Assembly: GCA_013399855.1 (NCBI GenBank) | Contig: VXAY01004752.1 | Span: 1,244,302-1,308,301 of the forward strand | DNA length: 64,000 nt | Direction of reading: 5' to 3' | DNA from: Oxyruncus cristatus | Lineage: Eukaryota; Chordata; Aves; Passeriformes; Cotingidae | Shown here: one piece after another, positions 34,528 to 45,801 of the stretch | Layout of the letters: each line of letters starts with the position of its first letter | Position numbering within the stretch: the first letter of the stretch is position 1 | Translations under genes and position numbers: made by a program | The notes under the pieces: generated by a model | Database searches by the model: none | Told to the model about the DNA's origin: nothing | What the model saw: only the letters and a program-made list of their open reading frames with translations

Positions 34528-35837
34528 AGATCAGAGTCGCTGTGCCAGGCACGGTCCATGCGTGTGCGAGGCAACCCCTGCCTCCTGGAGCTTCCAGGCT
34601 GAAGAAGCAAATGGAGAGGAAGGAAGGAGTCCTGTCTGGTTTAGAGGGCAGGGATGAAATTCCCAAGGCCACATGGCAGATCCATGGCCTCCTTGCAACA
34701 GCACCAGGAGGAATGTTATCCCTTCGGGTTTGAATCACAAACAGGGGTTTTGAACTCTTCATGTCATACCAGAGGACAGAGAAGCGTGTCATCTTTGAAC
34801 AGGCCTTCTCCAGGCAGGGATTCCCAGTGAACCAGCCTTCTCCAGGCAGGAATTCCCAGTGCTGTGTCCCACCAAGACTGCACAGGCTGCAATCCCCCAG
34901 GCCTCTTCCAGGTGCCGTAGCTACATATCCCCCACACAGAGAGTGAACTCCGTCCCTTCCAGCACAAGTTCTGCTTCTGCTCTATTATCTTTCCCAGTTT
35001 CCCTGTTTTTCTAGTATACCTTTATAAAGGACTTGATAGATGCAAGAAATGTAAAAATAAGTGTATTAGAGGAGGCGACACTCTTCCTTTGGATTGTCTT
35101 CCCAGCTCACCAAAGCCAGGGTCAGTGGAAAACTTCTGGCTTCCAGGCTGCAAGCTGGAGCTGTACCATGCACCGCATCTCTTTTATACCAGATCAGGAT
35201 GCTGTAAAAAGGACATAAGGTGGGTGTAAATGACATTCCTGCCAAAATCAAGGCCCCTTCAGCCACTGCCAGCGGTGTAATGGGGCCTATAATAAACGAG
35301 CATTAAGTCTTTCTTTAGAGAGATGCACTGGAATTGCTGAAACGCTGCCAGGGTGATACAAGCATCAGGAAATCACATTTGTTCCATGTGGCCAAAACCC
35401 ACAGAGAAGCTCCACGAAGCACTTCATTTTTCAGTGTGGCTGTAAATAATGTTGTAGAGCATAAATACTGCAGTCCGGCGAACAGCTTGCAGACATGCTC
35501 CTGAGAACACCGTTTTCACCCTCCTGTGGCTGGTGGTGCTGCCCCTCAGGGCGTGGACCTGAGGTTCTCCTGGATAGAAACCCACCTGTCGACAGGCAGA
35601 AGGTGTGAAGCACCTGCAGAGCCAGGTGAGAGCCAGCAGCATTTAAAATGACTGTAGTGTTGCTGCTGTTTGAAGAGGGGGCTGCTCCTTTCAGGACACT
35701 GGGAACTGTTACTGGGGTACAGCTCACGCAGGGATACTTGGAGCAAGAGATTTTTCTAAACCCTAGGGCACCGGGCCAAAAAATATAAAAGATGGATAGC
35801 AATGTTTTACATGGGCGGATAGTGATAGACCAACAAC
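34528..35837. other. Non-coding DNA with a short tandem duplication
   Basis: No gene seen. A two-unit direct repeat at 34803-34866 is listed separately. Confidence 0.65.
34803..34866. repeat. Two-copy tandem repeat, 32-base unit
   Basis: GCCTTCTCCAGGCAGG begins at 34803 and again at 34835, each followed by a near-identical ATTCCCAGTG block. The two 32-base units differ at a few positions only, which suggests a fairly recent local duplication. Confidence 0.85.
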
Positions 35838-36085
35838 CATTTTAAACTAAAAGAGGGGTGATTTAGATGGGATATTAGGAGGAAATTCTTGGCTGTGAGG
35901 GTGGGGAGCCCCTGGCACAGGTTGCCCAGAGAAGCTGTGGCTGCCCCTGGATCCCTGGAAGTGTTCAAGGTCAGCCTGGACAGGGCTTGGAGCAACCTGG
36001 GCTAGTGGAAGGTGTTCCTGCCCATGGCAGGGGGTTGGAGTGAGATGAGCTTTAAGATCCAACCCAGACCATTCTGGGATTCTAT
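35838..36085 (+). mobile_element. CR1 LINE 3' fragment
   Basis: TTTAGATGGGATATTAGGAG, CTGGCACAGGTTGCCCAGAG, GGAAGTGTTCAAGGTCAGCC and CCTGCCCATGGCAGGGGGTT, with tail CATTCTGGGATTCTAT. It covers the last ~250 bases of CR1, including the ORF2 C-terminus. Confidence 0.95.
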
Positions 36086-36472
36086 AAAAATATTGCAGGG
36101 AATTGGCAGTTACTCTTTTATTATAGATCTTCCTGTGTGGGGAAAACAGTGTGAGGATTCCCAAGCTGGTCTACATGGAGCTGGAGGAAGGGGTGGCGCT
36201 TACGAAGTGGCTCATGTCACATCGCTGGCGCTGGGCACAGCGTAAGGACCCAAGTGCTCCCAGCTCCTTGGTCTGGGAACTGGGACGGTGCAGCTGGCAT
36301 TCCTTGGGGACCACCTCCCAGGGGGATTTGGCATGTGGCCATGCGAGCTGTACCCTCTGAGGGGCCGGGAGGGTTGTCCAGCCTTCCTGTAGCACGACCC
36401 GGCTGGTGGCTGGGATTCGTGTCGCAGGCCAGAAGGTGGCACTGCCGATACTGCGTTGGGAAGGTCCCACCG

Positions 36473-36486
36473 GCTCCGGCCGGAGC
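36473..36486. other. Perfect 14-base GC palindrome
   Basis: GCTCCGGCCGGAGC is exactly self-complementary and lies in a local CpG pocket (36418-36540: GTCGCAGG, CTGCCGATA, TGCGTT, ACCGGC, CAACCGGGATACGTGG). Confidence 0.85.
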
Positions 36487-37071
36487 TGGAAATTTGGGGG
36501 AAACGCTGCAGAAACCAGGCACTGTCAACCGGGATACGTGGAAGGGTATCAGGGTCTGAGAGAGCCTGAAACAAGGGGCATGAATGGACAAGGCAGCAGT
36601 CAGAGTGGTGTGAGGGTACGGGAACATCCTGGTTTTTCATCTTCCACTGGCAAGGTTTTAATCTTATTAATCACAGAATCAGACTGTGCAAAATGTTGAA
36701 ACTTGCAGATTTATTGCCAGCTCCCAAAGGAATGAGCCTGGCAGGAGGTTTACAAAGTGAGCATTGCAGAGGGGAGCTTGGCTTTGGCTGGACACTGTGG
36801 AAAGCTGGGTTGTTTTCTGCTGAAAATGGGCAAAACTCTCCCTTATCAGCCCCTCTGTGGCTGCCTTGGCAGTACTGGGCTGGGAGAACTTCTCCCACCT
36901 CTTGCATTTCTTTCTGACAGGAAATAAACACCTTTTTGTCAATGAAGGTTCGGTGGTGAGGGACAAACTGGACTTTGCTTTGGCTGAAACAGGAGACTGA
37001 CACCGGAAGGAAGGAGCAGGTGAACAACTGGCTCTGAGCATTTTGTTAACACAGGTTATACATATACACAA

Positions 37072-37085
37072 ATATATATATATAT
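37072..37085. repeat. (TA)n microsatellite
   Basis: Seven uninterrupted AT units within a CATATACACA-rich context. Confidence 0.85.
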
Positions 37086-39370
37086 CCACAGACACACATA
37101 TACTCTGAGGTTATACATCCAGTGTCTTCACCCTGAGACTGTGTATATTTAGAAGAGGATTTTGTGCTCGGCTCCAAGGGAAGCCTCCTAAGGACAGTTT
37201 GATTGGAAATTACTCTGGAAGGCCGGTGGGCGATTCATCATCCAAATGACTTATCCCTCCCCCAGAGTTTCTCTAAAGTTTCCTGTGAGAGCTCATGTGC
37301 CCTGAGGAAAAGTGCTTTTTCTTTTTTCATTCCTTCACTCTTCACCAGCTACTTGTGTGGGTGTCCTGGGGTCTTGGAGAGAGTGGTGCTGTGCCTGGAT
37401 TTGTCTCAACTTGACTCCACTCTCTGTCCACGTCACCCCTGTGTGAACCTGGAGTCACATATTAAAGTTTAAGGTGATCCACTCGTGGACAGACTTACCA
37501 GGCACATCAGGTGGGATCTTTGCCTGCTCCAGAGCATCTCCCAGCAGCTCCCCCTCCACTGCCATGAGGAGATGCCTATACAGGTGGCAGGAGAATGGGG
37601 ATCTCTGTGTCCTAAACCTGCCAACGCTTGTGAACAGTCGCCCTGGCCAGGATTTGTGCCTGGGTACAGTGCCCAGCTCAGCAGAAGAGCAGAGCCTACA
37701 TGGAGATCTTGGAGCTTTCAGCCCTGTGGGGACCAGCTGAATTAAATCATGAAGGGTGACAGGTTTTCCTTCTGCTGTCCTGCTGTGGGTAGGAGCTGCC
37801 AGCTCAGGGACAGTCATGAGCAGCTGGAGAGAAGAGAGCTGGGAACTAGGAAGGGAAGATGCACAAGAGCTATGAAGACATCAAGATCAGGGTTTTGTCC
37901 CAGCAGCACCAGCCCTTTACCTGGAAGAGAACGTGAGGGGGAAATAACTCGGTCTCTGTGCTTTGCTCTTCGTTTGAATGCATAAGAAATTGCTTCGCCA
38001 CAGAGGGCAAAGCTCCCAGACAGATGCAAGAGGCTTGTGCAGGGGAGGTAAGTCCTGCTGCATCCTACCCTACTCCTTCTTCCCCTCTGTGGGCAGACAG
38101 GGTGGCTCTCAGTGTGACCAAGCGTAAATGATGTGGCTCTCGGAGTTGGCAGCGAGGGAATTTGATTTTTTTTTCCCTTTTGGTCAGGATTGCACTTGCA
38201 GTTTACAGCAGGCTGGTTTCTGCTGAAAGGCAGATGTGACTTTGCTGTGCTGCAGAGCCAGCCCCCCATCCCTCCTCTTTCAGCCCTGGTGGAGTCCTGA
38301 GGTGGGAAGGCCGCGTGCAGCTCCGAAGGGCACATGTTTCCTGTCCCTTCCTCCTGGCAGGTTTTTTGTCTGCAGACGCTGGGTTGAGTACCCCGTAATT
38401 ACATTTTCACATTTTTTAATATAGCAACACATGGCTGGGCTTGTGGTAGAGAGCCAAGTGATGTCTTTGGGCCATGAGGACTATAAATAACCAAAGGGAT
38501 CATTTTATTTGGTTGTGGAAGGAAGAAGGTCTTTCTTCAGCAGTTGCTGTACAAACACTGCTTTGGAGCATATAAAGAAGGGTTCTTTTTTTTCTATATG
38601 TTAGGGAGATACCCATGGATTCAACAGACTGCCTCAGACGTGAAAAATCCTGTGAGTTACATGTCTCTACAGAAGGCCTTCACACACACTTGTCAAGCTG
38701 TCCAAATTATAGCTTTGTTTTCATTTTAGTTGTGGCGATTATTGTGCTTTTGTTAAAAATACCATTCTGTGTCCATTCTAAGCTCTCGGTAGCAAGGACT
38801 GTCTTAAAATAAACCTGTGTGCACTGCCAGGACTGATCTGTGCCCGAGACCTTGGGGCACAACTGCCATGTATGCAGCAAATAGCTGGTTTGTGTGACAA
38901 GATGCAGCTTTTCAGGTCTAGATCTTGGCACTGTGAATCTTGAAATCCACAATTCCTCCTCTTCCTCCACAGTGTGCTCCTTGGCATTCAGGTGTGAGCT
39001 GTATCCAATTCCACTGTGCGGCCAAGCAGCCTCCGCACTTGTTCCCCAGCACATCTTTCCCCCTCCGTGGTGATGCCCTTTGTCCTGCAGATCTGTCCCC
39101 TGGATCTGTCCCCTGCTTTCCACCTCCAGGATCTGCATGTTGCTCTGCCTGGAAATGCTGAGCAGCAGATGTAACCAAGGCTGTGGTGCTGCCCTGCCTC
39201 CAAGGGAATTCCCCACACAACCTGATTCTTCAGCGTTTCTCCAGCGGGAGGGTGGCCTTGTATTACCCAGTGCTGGGACATGTCCTGCTCTGAGCTTCAG
39301 CCCAGGAGCACGTATTTCATGCTATGAGCAACCAGCCATCCCCACCACATGGCTCATGGATAATTTGACA

Positions 39371-39693
39371 TAGGATCAGCGTATGGTTTGGGTTGGAAGG
39401 GACCTTAAATACCATCTCGTTCTAATCCCTCTGCCTTGGGGTGTTCCACTAGACCAGGTTGCTCAGTGCTCCATCCAACCTGGCCTTGGACACTTCCAGG
39501 GATCCAGGGGCAGCCACAGCTTCTCTGGACAACTTGTGCCGGTGGCTCACCACCTTATAGTCAAGAATTTCTTCCCAATATCCCATCTAACCCTGCCCTC
39601 TGTTGGTGGGAAGCCATTCCCCCTTGTCCTGTCCCTCCAGGCCCTTGTCCCAAGTCCCCCTACAGCTCTCTTGGAGGCCCTTCAGGTACTGGA
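39371..39693 (-). mobile_element. CR1 LINE 3' fragment
   Basis: TAGGATCAGCGTATGGTTTG then GGTTGGAAGGGACC at the left end, followed by CCTTGGACACTTCCAGGGAT, TTCCCAATATCCCATCTAACC and CCCTCCAGGCCCTTGTCCC in CR1 order. Truncated at about 39693. Confidence 0.95.
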
Positions 39694-40329
39694 CAAAACT
39701 GGTACAAAAAAAATGTTGAGATTCCTCTAACTTGTGGAGTTTGCTTTTAGTGTGAATGACTACACACGAGGCTCGGGCAGGAACATTTCAGCCTGTTATT
39801 TGTAGCTTTACTCCTGCTTTGGAATAAGGCTGCCATGCCCAGTATCTGTGCTGGGTGCTGGATCTGCCACAGAAGGTTTGTAGAACTTGAACACAAGCTT
39901 CTCCTGACAGAAAAGAGATGTCTGGAGGGAATACAAACACATATGGTACATCTGCAGAGGTCACAAACCAGAGAGACCTTTCTGTGCACCACAGGACGCT
40001 TGGAGCATCTACCTATTTGTTAATACATGTGACAAAAATATAGCCAGATATAATGGGGCCATTTCTACCCCCATTTTGTGGATACAAAATGTGATCAAAG
40101 ACTACTCCAACTCTGATTCCTGAGTTGGTGAAGTGTGTTTACCACAGCCTTTCTCATTTCCTTTCGGGGAATGTTTTCTCCTTCACGTGATCCAACTCTT
40201 GAGCATAGATGAGTGGCAGATTGGTTTTTTTTTTTTTCTCTATCAGCAGAACAGTGCAACAGATCTGACAGTGTGTATGTTGGGATGGGGTGCACTGACA
40301 GCAGTGGTGTCTGTCAAGAGGGACAACAA

Positions 40330-40760
40330 CTCCAGATTAAATAGCGGGGCGCTCTCTCCATCGCGATGGGGCGGTTTTGGGGAAAAAGCTCCCATTGTTT
40401 CCTCAGCCATATCGACGGGGCCGACACAAGGCCCTCTTGATTAAACGAACTGGCAGCAGAACAGCAAGTTCTTGTTAACCATACATGCCAAAAGGCCCTA
40501 ACACAAACAATCCCCATTATAAATTAGGCCTTTTACAAACAATATTTCAAGAAACTACTTGTCCGTTTTCCATGCCATTATGCATTTTTAGGATGATTAC
40601 ATGTTTCTGCTGGATAATGGCCTTTTGCCAAGGGCAAAATGGAGTTTCAATAGGATTCATTATGAAGTGAAAAGTTTTTCTATTCCTACCTCCTGGAAGG
40701 AAAAAGCCACTCACAGATAAAGCTTGCGATATAATTACGTTGCTTTAGATAACCAGCGAC
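40330..40760. promoter_or_regulatory. Candidate conserved non-coding element
   Basis: Repeat-free. The left part has CpGs (AGCGGGGCGC, CATCGCGATG, ATCGACGGGG) and a perfect 12-base palindrome CCATCGCGATGG (40358-40369). The right part is AT-rich with homeobox-like words (CTTGATTAAACG, CCATTATAAATTAGG, CATTATGCATT, ATATAATTACG). The abrupt change of composition without any repeat suggests selection. This is an inference. Confidence 0.35.
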
Positions 40761-40839
40761 ATTACTTCCCAAATGATAAGTACTTGTTTTTATCCTTCCT
40801 TAATCTCACAGGCCTCTTGTAGTCTTTTAATAGGAAGTG

Positions 40840-41060
40840 GTGGCAGCTGTGAAGGCCACTTGATCATCTGGGTCCGAGCAGAGTGCGAGGCTGCCCGGCT
40901 GATAAAAGCCAAGACAGCTCCAGCTATCAGAAGGGCTATTAGAGGAGGAAGTGCTGTCTGCAAGGGCAGGCCATGCCAGGCAGCTCTTCAGTGCACTGCT
41001 AAATAATTACAGCCCATTATAAACCTCTCCCTTCCCCCTGTTCGTTTTACAGAGCCTGAT
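40840..41060. promoter_or_regulatory. Candidate conserved non-coding element
   Basis: Contains CAGCTG (40847-40852), CTTGATCATC, ATAATTACAGCCCATTATAA near 41003 and a TGCCAGGCAG half-palindrome. No repeats. One plus frame is open for 77 codons (40773-41006) but is not recognisable. Regulatory function is an inference. Confidence 0.25.
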
Positions 41061-41317
41061 CTTTCCTGGAATTCAGGCACATTGTTCATATCCGAACAGG
41101 ATCATGAAACGCTGAGCTGTCGGCATGGGGATGTCGGGGTTTGATCCTGAAACGGCCACGGTAGAAGCCAAATCCTTGGATCCTGGTGCTGTGCACAGGA
41201 GCTCAGCAGTGCTCAGTGTAACAGAGGAGTTACACAGCAGCTTTGTGACTGGGGTCCTGACAAAGGCAGAGGTTGCCTTGGGAATTGGGAGGGGAAAAAA
41301 AAAGGGGGGCTTGTAGT

Positions 41318-41460
41318 TCAAGACCGGATCTGGGTCTGGGGAAGCCTGGCTCTGTTTCCAATCCTCCCTCAGAGTCCTCGGTTTTGGTCAGTCGCTCACT
41401 GCCCTCATTTCTCATTCGTTAAACGTGAGTGGAAATGATTTCTCCTTTTCACCAACTCTC
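41318..41460 (+). repeat. MIR-like (CORE-SINE) relic
   Basis: AAGACCGGATCTGGGTCTGG, then TGGCTCTGTTTCCAATCC, then GGTCAGTCGCTCACTGCCCT, then CATTTCTCATTCGTTAAACG and AATGATTTCTCCTTTTCACC. The block order matches an amniote MIR/CORE-SINE ('ctctgcctcaga', 'gggcaagtcactcac', 'cccatctgtaaaatgggg', 'aatgatttctcc'). Diverged. Confidence 0.65.
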
Positions 41461-42440
41461 GGTATTATGGGACCTGAAGATAAAGACAGTCATCTGCACA
41501 GAATATCGAGGTCAACAGGCTTTTGCCTGTCTTAGTTGAGATATTGAGATGTTACTGTACCTGATCCCATTTCTCTGATCTAGGGCTCCTGTGACCCCTT
41601 TTGTTTGTAAAGATGCTCATCATTCTCCATTATGTGCTTCCCCCATCATTACTGCAGGAATTTCACCAGGAGGGCCAAAAAAATGGCTTGGTGACTGTGA
41701 GAACAAAAGCCCCAATTAATGAAAATTCATTTTGAGGTGGCAGAAGCCATTTATTATACCCATATAGCAATTATCATCAAGTTAATGATTCCAGGATTTC
41801 ATTACTATTATTAAGAAGACAAGGCCTTTACACTTTTATAGTCCGAGGTCTTTAGGAACACTAATTAGGGCTTTTCAGCACTCCTGGAAGGGAGGAGGAT
41901 CAGCTCATACTCACTGGGAAGGGAGGAGGGAGTTATGTCTCTTGCCTGTGTGACAGTGAGGAGCCTGTGATGGTATCTAAGGAGTTAGACGAGGTGAAGG
42001 TGAGCCGAGGCCACCTCGCCCTGATTCTGCTTCCCCAGCTGTGAGGAGCCAGGGGAGCTGAGAGGAGGAGTCACCTGGGGGAAGGTATGTACTATCCAGA
42101 CTGAGGGAGGGCATGGGAGTTGAGTGAGACAGGGAGGAGCAGCAAAGGTAAAGGTGGTCCTGGGATTTAGATAATGAGGGTTTGACGAGGTGGGTGTTTG
42201 TTGGGCATATCAGGCAGAGCAGAACCTAAAGCAATTCCTGTGCTCTGGGTGTTAAAGGAGGAAGGAGAATAGATAATTATGGACTGTTCACACAATCAGA
42301 CAGGGGAGTTGAAAGCTGGTTGTGGGAAGTGAGTTTTTAGTCTTTTTTACGTATTATATTTTATATAATATGTATAGCATATAAAAACATAAAAAACCCC
42401 CCAAAAATTAGGGAGTTGGACTTTTTATATGAGCAGATAC

Positions 42441-42711
42441 TGAGAGGACAAGAGGCAATGGTTTTAAACTGAAAGACAGGGAGTTAGATTAGATATTAGG
42501 AAGAAATTCTTTACTCAGAGGGTGGGGAGGCCCTGGCACAGGTTGCCCAGAGAAGCTGTGGCTGCCCCTGGATCTCTGGAAGTGTCCAAGGCCGGGTTGG
42601 ACAGGGCTTGGAAGAACCTGAGATAGTGGAAGGTGTCCCTGCCCATGGCAGGGGTTTGGAACGAGGTCATCTTTAAGGTCCCTTCCCACCCAACCCTTTC
42701 TATGATTCTAT
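42441..42711 (+). mobile_element. CR1 LINE 3' fragment
   Basis: GAGAGGACAAGAGGCAATGG, TTTTAAACTGAAAGACAGGG, AGATATTAGGAAGAAATTC, GCCCTGGCACAGGTTGCCC and TTTAAGGTCCCTTCCCACC, with tail TCTATGATTCTAT. This is a well-preserved ~270-base CR1 end. Confidence 0.95.
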
Positions 42712-45705
42712 ATAAATGTGTGTACGTTAACTGTATATATTTATGTTTATTTAGGAAAACAAAAGAGATGAAAGCATATATATGTATAAAGAAATGTTTA
42801 ACTGGTGGCCTGTGCCTTTTGGACTATATAATCTAGCTCTCTCATGCAGTAGGCAGACAGAGTGAGTGCAAACAGGCATTGCCAGCTCCTGCAGCCTCTG
42901 GTAGGGAAGACTGAAACACCAAGTGACAGCAGGTCACAGTCAAGGACCTGAAGCTGCCAAGGGAGTGCCAGGACACACTCACTGAGGTAACACTTGTGGT
43001 CAGTGTTACCACAGCCTTGAGCAGCCAAGTCGCATAATCCTGCTCCTGGATTTACCAAGCTCCGCCTGAAAGTGTCTTGGTGAGTGGAGAGGAAGGAATC
43101 TGCAGGCCTGACAGTGCTGTCCTGACAGGTCCCATCCTGATAAATGGAGCCAGTGCTGCAGGCACCGTGCTGTACTCCCCAAAAGGCTGTTAAATGCATT
43201 AGTCATTAGGCATTTAATTACCTCTTTTCACCTGGACTCAGCTGACCTCTAATGACCAATATCTGTGTTCAGAACAGCAGGGACTGAGAAAGTCTGATGG
43301 CAAGTGACTTCTTGCCTAAGGTCATGCAGGAAGGCTTCGGCAGAAACCTCTGCCCTAAACCCAAAGTCATTCCTGGCTGCTGGAGTCACACACCATCTCT
43401 GGTGACTGTGCTCCGTGTACCAGGCTGTGCTCAGGAGGACAAGTGAAAGGGAAGAAATTCTCTCACAGTCCTGGGAACTGGGAGCTCCATCCCCTTGCCT
43501 CTGGAGATGGTGGAAAGGCTCATTGTCTTCTGTGAACTTGGCATGGCGCCGCCGCGAGGCTCCCCTGCAGAGCATGTGGGGAAACTGCCGGCTGGAAAAT
43601 ATCCCAGGATACTGGGAGGAAGGAGAGAGGAGAAATGCTGCTGCCTGGTTTGAGAACAGCTCTTTCCGATCACCTGACAGCTGCCTCTGGGCCATCACAG
43701 CTACACACTTCTGATACAGGGCTGTGTCCTGCTCCCCAGAACAGAGTGATCCACGTGGAAACACCAACCCAGAACTTGTGCTTGGAGACCCTTCTGGCTT
43801 GGGAAAAATGAAGGGTGTCCAAGAGAACACTCCAGAAATTCAGGTATATATTTACTATACTAAAAAGACCAGAGTATTCTCTCCCAGTTGGTTGCCTGAG
43901 CCAGATGGTAGAAAGAAGAGGGATATTATTAAGAAAAATCAGCTTTATTGGGGAAGGGGCAAGAAAAACTGAGCAGAAAACAGATTGCTTCAAGGCGCTT
44001 GGATTCTCTTCCCATTTTTAGTGTCAAAATCACATACAATATGTTGACAAACTAAGAAAAGCTTAGGAAACCAAACAAATATTAAGCCCTGATAACCAGC
44101 AAGCTCTCCAAAGACCCCCCGTGCCTCAGGAAGGGGAATTCCAGTGAAAATCACCACATTTCCAAACTGTTGGTTCGAGTGTTAATCTTCTGGAGCTGTT
44201 TTTAAACAGGGTCTGCAGCAGCTTATGTAGCCAGCTGAGCAGATGATGTGAATAAAAGAAATGAGCCACAGATCAAAAAAAAAAAAAGTCTACAGGGTTT
44301 GGCTTTTAATTTTACCTCCTCGTCTTTTCCCCAGATGCGGCTGTGGGGAGGTATCGGCCAAGAAGTCGCAGGTGGCACAGTTATCTTGCTATTTACTGAG
44401 CGATGATGCTGCTACCAGCTATTCAATAATAGGAAATGACTAATGATGTGGTGGAAATTATGAACCAGGATTAATAAAACTTGAAAAGGAACAGTCTGGT
44501 CCGTTTGATCCTCTGAAGAGGAAGTCTGTCTGTGTACAAGTCTTTTCCCTGAGGTGATGTTCTTATTAGTCTGATCTGAGTAAGGAGCAAAAGGGAGCTG
44601 AGTTTGGAAGTGGCTTAAAAAGAAGACAGTAAGAGAGGACATGAAGTATTGTTGAAAAACATCCCTGGGTGACAGGCTCCTGTCTAATGTGCCTTGCAGG
44701 AGGGTGGGGGTAAGTCACAGGAAGGCAGTTCCCGTCTGCGCGTTGCTTACAAGGGAAAAGGAATTTCTTGGAGAGCTGCGTTTGACTCGGGACCGATTTT
44801 GCTGTTCTGCCTCCTGCCAAATCCTCCTTGAGTCATTTTGCTTGATGAGGGACTGCAGTCCCAGGCTGCTTCCAGTGCTATGAGCAGTTGTGAACAGGAG
44901 GTGCTATCTCTGAGTGCCCTGAGTAATTCCTTGGAGGATTGCTGGGGGCAGACACTGCCTTCCACAGGGCTGGTGCAGGTGCTGGGATTTGAGAACAAAA
45001 AGGTGTCCTTAAAGATCAGGCTCAAGAAAGGGAAGTGGAGGGCCTGAGTGGAGTAAAATCCTGAACCAAGCCTACAGGAAGAAGCTTTAGGACATATATC
45101 CTAAAATGACTGTGTGAGTCTTGGAGAACTGGAATTTTCCCGAGCACCTGCTGACATGGCACGAAGCTGGGAATGTGTTTGATGTGACAAAGCTGCCAGC
45201 TAGGACACATGGTGGGTTCCAGGTTGTTGCCACAGAGGCTGGGGAAACTGTCCTCCCCTAGTCCCCTTTCATCTCCCAGAGAGGAGACTTGCATGGCAAA
45301 TTTTGAGGCAGATTATATATTTCCTAGGTTTCTTGACGTATCAAATTCCCATGACTACACTGGGGAGTCACTGGTGGTCTCTTCTGCTCTTCTTGAGGCA
45401 GGTCAGGGTTGTGGCTGCTGCTCCTTTCCTAGAGGACTGAAGGTGGCTCAGTAGGGAACCAAGTAATGATATGGAATGGCCTGTAATGTTTGATGTGTGA
45501 AGGAAATGCTCTCCTGCAATAGGTGGTTCTGTGTCGTTGGCTGAGATTGCAGAGATGTGAGTTCAGTGTGAGCTTGTCTTGTCCAATATTTCTACGTAAA
45601 ATGCTGCCAGAATTTGATAGTCTTGAATATTTGTACCCACCACTTGTTCTTTGCTTTTATCCTTCTTGGCTTTGCCACTGTTTGAACCTGTGCTCTCAGG
45701 CACAT
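42712..45705. other. Non-coding DNA, MIR-like relic, unassigned frames
   Basis: No gene recognised. The 193-codon minus-strand frame (43830 to 43249) overlaps the MIR-like relic, which argues that it is not a gene. The rest holds only short frames. Confidence 0.6.
43295..43370 (-). repeat. MIR-like (CORE-SINE) relic, reverse orientation
   Basis: AGTGACTTCTTGCCTAAGGT then CATGCAGGAAGGCTTCGGCA and GAAACCTCTGCCCTAAACCC resemble the reversed MIR core ('aagtgacttgcccaaggtcacacaggaa...ggcagagccagg...aaccca'). Confidence 0.6.
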
Positions 45706-45801
45706 GGTGTAATTCTTAGGTTGTCCTGTGCAGGGACAGGAGTTGGACCTGCTGATGCTTGTGGGTCTTTTCCAACTCAAGCTATTCTGTGGTTCTGTGA
45801 C
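45706..45801 (+). mobile_element. CR1 LINE 3' tail ('gtgtcctgtgcagggcc' type)
   Basis: TTGTCCTGTGCAGGGACAGG, AGTTGGACCTGCTGATGC, GTGGGTCTTTTCCAACTC, tail GCTATTCTGTGGTTCTGTGA. Only about 95 bases. Confidence 0.93.

Larger units (their letters stand above)
36086..39370. other. Non-coding DNA, GC-rich in parts
   Basis: No gene recognised. The GC-rich part 36140-36560 keeps several overlapping open frames (up to 142 codons on the minus strand, none familiar) and contains a 14-base perfect palindrome (36473-36486). A TA repeat lies at 37072-37085. Minus frames of 162 to 173 codons near 37814-39216 look like chance. Confidence 0.55.
39694..42440. other. Non-coding DNA with a candidate regulatory cluster
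   Basis: No gene recognised. It contains a T13 run (40225-40237), the candidate elements at 40330-41060 and a MIR-like relic (41318-41460). The rest is unique. Confidence 0.6.

Noticed and set aside
43249..43830. 193-codon minus-strand frame as a possible gene
   Set aside because: It runs through a MIR-like relic and shows no known motif, signal peptide or splice context.
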